From JBFXDI01 sp050181295 (GTDB taxonomy: Bacteria; Pseudomonadota; Alphaproteobacteria; Rhizobiales; Aestuariivirgaceae), in the NCBI GenBank assembly GCA_050181295.1, contig JBFXDI010000087.1, positions 1-17,651 of the forward strand: a stretch of 17,651 bases of DNA. Reading direction: 5' to 3'. Under the pieces are notes generated by a model. It was not told the origin of the DNA. It saw nothing but the letters and a program-made list of their open reading frames with translations, and searched no databases. A program made the position numbers and the translations under genes. Within the stretch, counting starts at the first letter, position 1. The number at the start of each line of letters is the position of its first letter. This document shows, in pieces, positions 14,680 through 17,651 of the stretch.

Positions 14680-17441
14680 ACGCGCCCGCTGCCGCCCCGG
14701 CCGAAAGGCTTCCGCAGACCGTCTTCGGACTCGCGTGGCTTCATACCAAACCGCAGCAGCTCTACGTGCTTTTCATCGTGCTGCTGTCGATGCCGACCTA
14801 CTACATGTCGCTCGACCTGCCGAAGCAGATCGTCAACGGCCCCATTCAGGGGAAGGGTTTCGAAGACGGCGCCACGCAGAAATTCCTGCCGATCTCCTTC
14901 GACGTCCCGAACTGGCTCTCCTCGTCCGGGACGCTCGATCTCTTCGGCGGACTCGATCTCGATCGCTTGAGCACGCTCATGGCGCTGAGCGGCGTGTTCC
15001 TGGCGCTGGTCATCGTCAACGGTCTCTTCAAGTTCTACATCAACACCTACAAGGGCCGGCTCGGCGAGCGCATGCTGCGCCGTCTGCGCTTCGACCTGGT
15101 GGACCGCGTGCTGCGCTTCCCCATGGGGCACTTCAAGCGCGTCAAGCCCGCCGAAGTCGCCACCATGGTGAAGGATGAGGTGGAGCCGATCGGCGGCTTC
15201 ATCGGCGATGCGTTCGTGACGCCGATGCTGCTCGGCGGGCAGGCGGTGACGGCCATGGTTTTCATCATGGCCCAGAATATGCTGCTCGGACTCATCGCGG
15301 CCGGCATCATCGCCGTGCAGGCGCTCGTCATTCCCAAGATGCGCCGCTATCAGATCGAGCTCGGCCGCCAGCGGCAGCTGACGGCGCGCGTGCTTGCCGG
15401 CCGCATCGCCGAGATCGTCGACGGAATCGGCGCGGTCCACGTCAACGATACGTCGCACTATGAACGAGCCGATATCGCTGCGCGGCTCGGCCGCATCTTC
15501 AAGATCCGCTTCGACCTCTACCAGTGGAAGTTCTTCGTAAAATTCCTCAACAACTTCCTCGCCCAGGTCACGCCGTTCCTGTTCTATGCCGTGGGCGGCT
15601 ATTTTGCGATCAACGGACAACTGGATATCGGACAGCTCGTGGCTGTCATCGCCGCCTACAAGGATCTGCCTGGCCCTATCAAGGAGCTGATCGACTGGGA
15701 CCAACAGCGGCTCGACGTGCAGGTGAAGTACACCCAGGTCGTCGAGCAGTTCAACGTCGACAACATGCTCGACCGCGGGATTCAGAAGGTCGTTCTGGAG
15801 AAGGTTGAGCCGCTTTCGGGCTCCATCCGTCTCTCGGGCGTGTCGGTGACCGACGACGCCGGCGGAGGCCTGATCCAGCAACTGTCGGCCCAGATCGGCT
15901 TCGACGAGCACGTGGCCGTAGTCGGCGGCCCGAATAGCGGCGCGGACTATCTCGGCGAGGCCATCGCGCGTCTCGTGCCGCTGACGGCCGGGCGCGTGTC
16001 GATCAACGATCAGCAGCTGCAGGATGTGCCTGAGGCCGTGACCGGCCGCAGGCTTTCTTATGTTCCGGCCGAGTCTCCCCTGGTGCAGGGGTCGGTCAGC
16101 GACAACCTTCTCTACGGGCTGAAGCACGTTCCCCTGAGAGCGGCGACCTACGACGAGGCCGGGCAGCGGCAGCGCGCATGGGACGAGCACGAGGCGAAGC
16201 GGTCCGGCAACACGGCGCTAGACTTCAATGCCGATTGGATCGACTACGAGGCGGCGGGGGCCGACGGGCCTGAAGCGCTGCGCGAGCGGCTGAAGGAGGT
16301 GCTGGCGATCGTGGAGCTGGACGAGGATCTTCTCACCCTCGGCCTCAGGGGCACCATCGATCCGATGACCAACGAAACGCTCGAAGCGCTCGCCGTGGAG
16401 ATCATGAAGGCGAGGCATGCCGTCCGCGAGCGGCTGGGCGACAAGGACTATTCCGGCCTCGTCGAGGTGTTCGATCCTGAGCGCTACGCCGACCAGGCGA
16501 CGATCGGGGAGAATCTGCTGTTCGGCACGCCGGACGGCCTGACCTTCTCGCAGGCCATGCTCGGAAGCCACGCCTACATGCGCGAGCTCCTGACCTCGCT
16601 CGGCCTCGACCAGACGTTCTTCGACATGGGACGCGAGATCGCCTCGACGGCAATCGAGCTCTTCGCCGACCTGCCTCCCGACCATCCGTTCTTCGAGCAG
16701 TTGAGCTTCATGGCCGCCGACGAGATCCCGGAGTACCAGGCGGCGCTCAACCGGTCGCAAGGCCAGAGCTTCGACACCGTCTCGGAGGAGGACCGCCAGC
16801 GCTTCATGCGGCTGCCTTTCTCCTATATCGAGCCCCGCCACCGCATGGGTCTCCTCGACGACGCGATGAAGGGCAAGCTGATGGAGGCGCGGCAGAAGTT
16901 CAGGGAAGGCCTTCCCGAGGAGCTGAAGTCGGCGATCGAATTCTACGATCCGGAAGCCTACAACCGGAACGCCTCCATCCAGGACAACATCCTGTTTGGC
17001 CGCATCGCCTATGGGGTGGCCGGCGGCGCCCAGAAGGTTCTGAAGCTCGTGCGCGAGATCCTGGACGCCCAGAAGCTCAACGACGACATTCTGGGCGTCG
17101 GCCTCGACTTCCAGGTGGGCACCGGCGGCAAGCGGCTCTCGCACGGTCAGCGGCAGAAGCTTTCCCTGGCGCGCGCGCTGCTCCGGCGCTCGGACCTTTC
17201 GATCATCAACAAGGCGCTATCCGCGCTCGACCGCTCGTCCCAGCACTCGATCATGAAGAAGGTGCTGGCCAGCGCCTCCGAGGAGGGGGCAAAGCGCGGC
17301 ATCCTGTGGATACTTTCGACGCCCGGCATGGCGAGCGAGTTCGAGCGCGTGCTGGTGATGGACGGCGGACGGCTGGTCGAAACCGGCACGCCAAAGGAGC
17401 TTTCCAGCAAGGAAGGCGTTTTCGCGAAGCTTGTGGCATAG
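14676..17441 (+). CDS. ABC exporter-type half transporter with degenerate, repeat-expanded nucleotide-binding domain
   Basis: 921-residue inner-membrane protein. The membrane domain covers about 28-335, with hydrophobic segments near 29-46, 100-121, 180-200, 203-220, 294-312 and 316-328, as in exporters. The ABC domain begins near 380 but is atypical. Walker A reads G-G-P-N-S-G-A-D (417-424), with A423 for Lys and D424 for Ser/Thr. The Q-loop is V-P-A (A465 for Gln). The signature is L-S-H-G-Q (821-825). Walker B ends I-I-N-K (843-846), with N845 and K846 for the Asp-Glu pair. The H-loop His is absent (L-S-T-P at 880-883). The D-loop S-A-L-D (849-852) and the last strand V-L-V-M-D-G-G-R-L are kept. 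Between Q-loop and signature are about 355 residues instead of about 85, containing repeated segments. The frame is unbroken. ATP hydrolysis is unlikely without a partner; transport, sensory or scaffold roles are all possible. Starts with GTG, coupled to the previous gene. Confidence 0.88.
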   Translation: MNAPAAAPAERLPQTVFGLAWLHTKPQQLYVLFIVLLSMPTYYMSLDLPKQIVNGPIQGKGFEDGATQKFLPISFDVPNWLSSSGTLDLFGGLDLDRLSTLMALSGVFLALVIVNGLFKFYINTYKGRLGERMLRRLRFDLVDRVLRFPMGHFKRVKPAEVATMVKDEVEPIGGFIGDAFVTPMLLGGQAVTAMVFIMAQNMLLGLIAAGIIAVQALVIPKMRRYQIELGRQRQLTARVLAGRIAEIVDGIGAVHVNDTSHYERADIAARLGRIFKIRFDLYQWKFFVKFLNNFLAQVTPFLFYAVGGYFAINGQLDIGQLVAVIAAYKDLPGPIKELIDWDQQRLDVQVKYTQVVEQFNVDNMLDRGIQKVVLEKVEPLSGSIRLSGVSVTDDAGGGLIQQLSAQIGFDEHVAVVGGPNSGADYLGEAIARLVPLTAGRVSINDQQLQDVPEAVTGRRLSYVPAESPLVQGSVSDNLLYGLKHVPLRAATYDEAGQRQRAWDEHEAKRSGNTALDFNADWIDYEAAGADGPEALRERLKEVLAIVELDEDLLTLGLRGTIDPMTNETLEALAVEIMKARHAVRERLGDKDYSGLVEVFDPERYADQATIGENLLFGTPDGLTFSQAMLGSHAYMRELLTSLGLDQTFFDMGREIASTAIELFADLPPDHPFFEQLSFMAADEIPEYQAALNRSQGQSFDTVSEEDRQRFMRLPFSYIEPRHRMGLLDDAMKGKLMEARQKFREGLPEELKSAIEFYDPEAYNRNASIQDNILFGRIAYGVAGGAQKVLKLVREILDAQKLNDDILGVGLDFQVGTGGKRLSHGQRQKLSLARALLRRSDLSIINKALSALDRSSQHSIMKKVLASASEEGAKRGILWILSTPGMASEFERVLVMDGGRLVETGTPKELSSKEGVFAKLVA
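16080..16118 (+). repeat. Repeat unit 1 in exporter: V-S-D-N-L-L-Y-G segment
   Basis: Residues 469-481. This is the copy at the normal place, directly after the Q-loop position, where exporters have a G-T-I-x-x-N-I-x-Y-G segment. It is followed further on by a helix R-L-K-E-V-L-A-I-V-E-L-D-E-D-L-L that resembles the helices after units 2 and 3. Confidence 0.55.
16410..16526 (+). repeat. Repeat unit 2 in exporter: A-R ... F-D-P-E-R-Y ... N-L-L-F-G
   Basis: Residues 579-617. Aligned to unit 3 (738-775) with a single one-residue gap, about 16 of 37 positions are identical, including A-R, R-E, L, D-P-E, Y, A, I, N, L-F-G. The N-L-L-F-G motifs of units 2 and 3 are exactly 158 residues (474 bases) apart. 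Divergent at DNA level, so this is an old duplication. Confidence 0.6.
16887..17000 (+). repeat. Repeat unit 3 in exporter: A-R ... Y-D-P-E-A-Y ... N-I-L-F-G
   Basis: Residues 738-775. This copy leads into the normal exporter order: helix K-L-V-R-E-I-L-D-A-Q-K-L, then the segment ending V-G-T-G-G-K-R-L-S-H-G-Q. It therefore replaces the usual helical-subdomain entry ahead of the signature motif. Confidence 0.6.
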
Positions 17442-17468
17442 TGAGCGAAGCAGCAAAGGGACGTGCGC

Positions 17469-17651
17469 ATGTTGCTCAAGGATGAAGTGGGCCTTCTGAA
17501 GAAGGTGCCCCTTTTCGCTCAGATGGACCCGGCCAAGCTGAAGCTCCTGGCCTTTACCTCCGAGCGCATGGCTTTCCAGCCGGGCCAGGTGCTTTTCCGG
17601 CAGGGCGATCAGGGCGATGCCGCCTATGTCATCATCAGCGGCGATGCCGAT
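17469..17651 (+). CDS. Cyclic-nucleotide-binding (Crp-like) domain protein, 3' end outside window
   Basis: The first 61 residues are present and the frame runs off the window. The sequence has the start of a cNMP-binding jelly roll: L-K-K-V-P-L-F-A-Q-M-D at 10-20, F-Q-P-G-Q-V-L-F-R-Q-G-D-Q-G-D at 37-51, and A-Y-V-I-I-S-G at 53-59, matching the family pattern G-x-x-[IL]-[FY]-x-[QE]-G-D-x-[GA]. The phosphate-binding cassette and any DNA-binding helix-turn-helix lie beyond the edge, so it cannot be said whether this is a transcription factor, a stand-alone sensor or part of a larger enzyme. AAAGGG sits eight bases before ATG 17469. An in-frame GTG at 17463 is less well placed. It follows the exporter by 27 bases in the same direction, most likely in the same operon. 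Confidence 0.85.
   Translation, partial: MLLKDEVGLLKKVPLFAQMDPAKLKLLAFTSERMAFQPGQVLFRQGDQGDAAYVIISGDAD

Noticed and set aside
14640..16190. Minus-strand open frame of 516 codons opposite the exporter
   Set aside because: Rich in His, Arg, Asp, Gly and Ala with no recognisable motif. It is the usual antisense shadow of a GC3-biased gene, and the plus strand encodes a clear exporter.
14676..17441. Exporter as a pseudogene because of its broken ATPase motifs
   Set aside because: The 921-codon frame is continuous, codon use matches the neighbours, non-catalytic structural motifs are kept, and it has a good ribosome site. Decay would not selectively change the catalytic positions while preserving the rest.
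1..17651. Mobile elements, CRISPR arrays, tRNA or rRNA genes, integrase or att sites
   Set aside because: No transposase or integrase-like protein, no regularly spaced repeats, and no tRNA- or rRNA-like stretch was seen on either strand.

Overview
The window looks like a chromosomal segment of a GC-rich alphaproteobacterium, most likely Hyphomicrobiales (Rhizobiales). I infer this from the high GC and GC3 bias, an IalB-family protein, the densely packed gene style with 4-nt start/stop overlaps, and the general look of the proteins; I could not run a search. There are 14 supportable protein genes (12 complete with one more cut at each end), no rRNA, tRNA, CRISPR, phage or insertion sequence, and no gene-free stretch longer than about 190 bases.

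Layout: (1) 3-569, the end of an IalB-family gene, then an MBL-fold hydrolase (704-1540). (2) 1544-3369 on the minus strand, a glycosyltransferase (TTG start) joined by a 4-nt ATGA overlap to a polysaccharide-deacetylase-like enzyme. (3) 3557-9576, a complete oligopeptide-type ABC importer: fused double ATPase, periplasmic binding protein, and two permeases. Its leader holds a perfect 9-bp hairpin with a GGGA (GNRA-type) loop. (4) 9714-13369, three glycosyltransferases in a row: two of the MurG/COG4671-like type on either side of a GT4 enzyme. (5) 13353-14018 on the minus strand, a SAM-methyltransferase-like gene that overlaps the end of the last glycosyltransferase. (6) 14101-17441 and beyond, a second methyltransferase-like protein, translationally coupled (GTGA) to a 921-residue ABC exporter, followed by a cyclic-nucleotide-binding-domain gene cut by the window edge.

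The most unusual object is the exporter at 14676-17441. Its membrane domain looks normal, but its nucleotide-binding domain has lost the Walker A lysine, the Q-loop glutamine, the Walker B aspartate and glutamate, and the H-loop histidine. It is also expanded to more than twice normal size by a repeat-bearing insertion in which the short N-[LI]-L-[FY]-G segment occurs three times. The reading frame is intact, so this is a maintained pseudo-ATPase rather than a decayed gene.

Working model (inference): the four glycosyltransferases, the deacetylase and the methyltransferase-like proteins build or modify an uncharacterised cell-surface glycan or glycolipid. The odd exporter and its cNMP-domain neighbour would be involved in moving it or sensing its state. 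The peptide importer may be a functionally separate neighbour.
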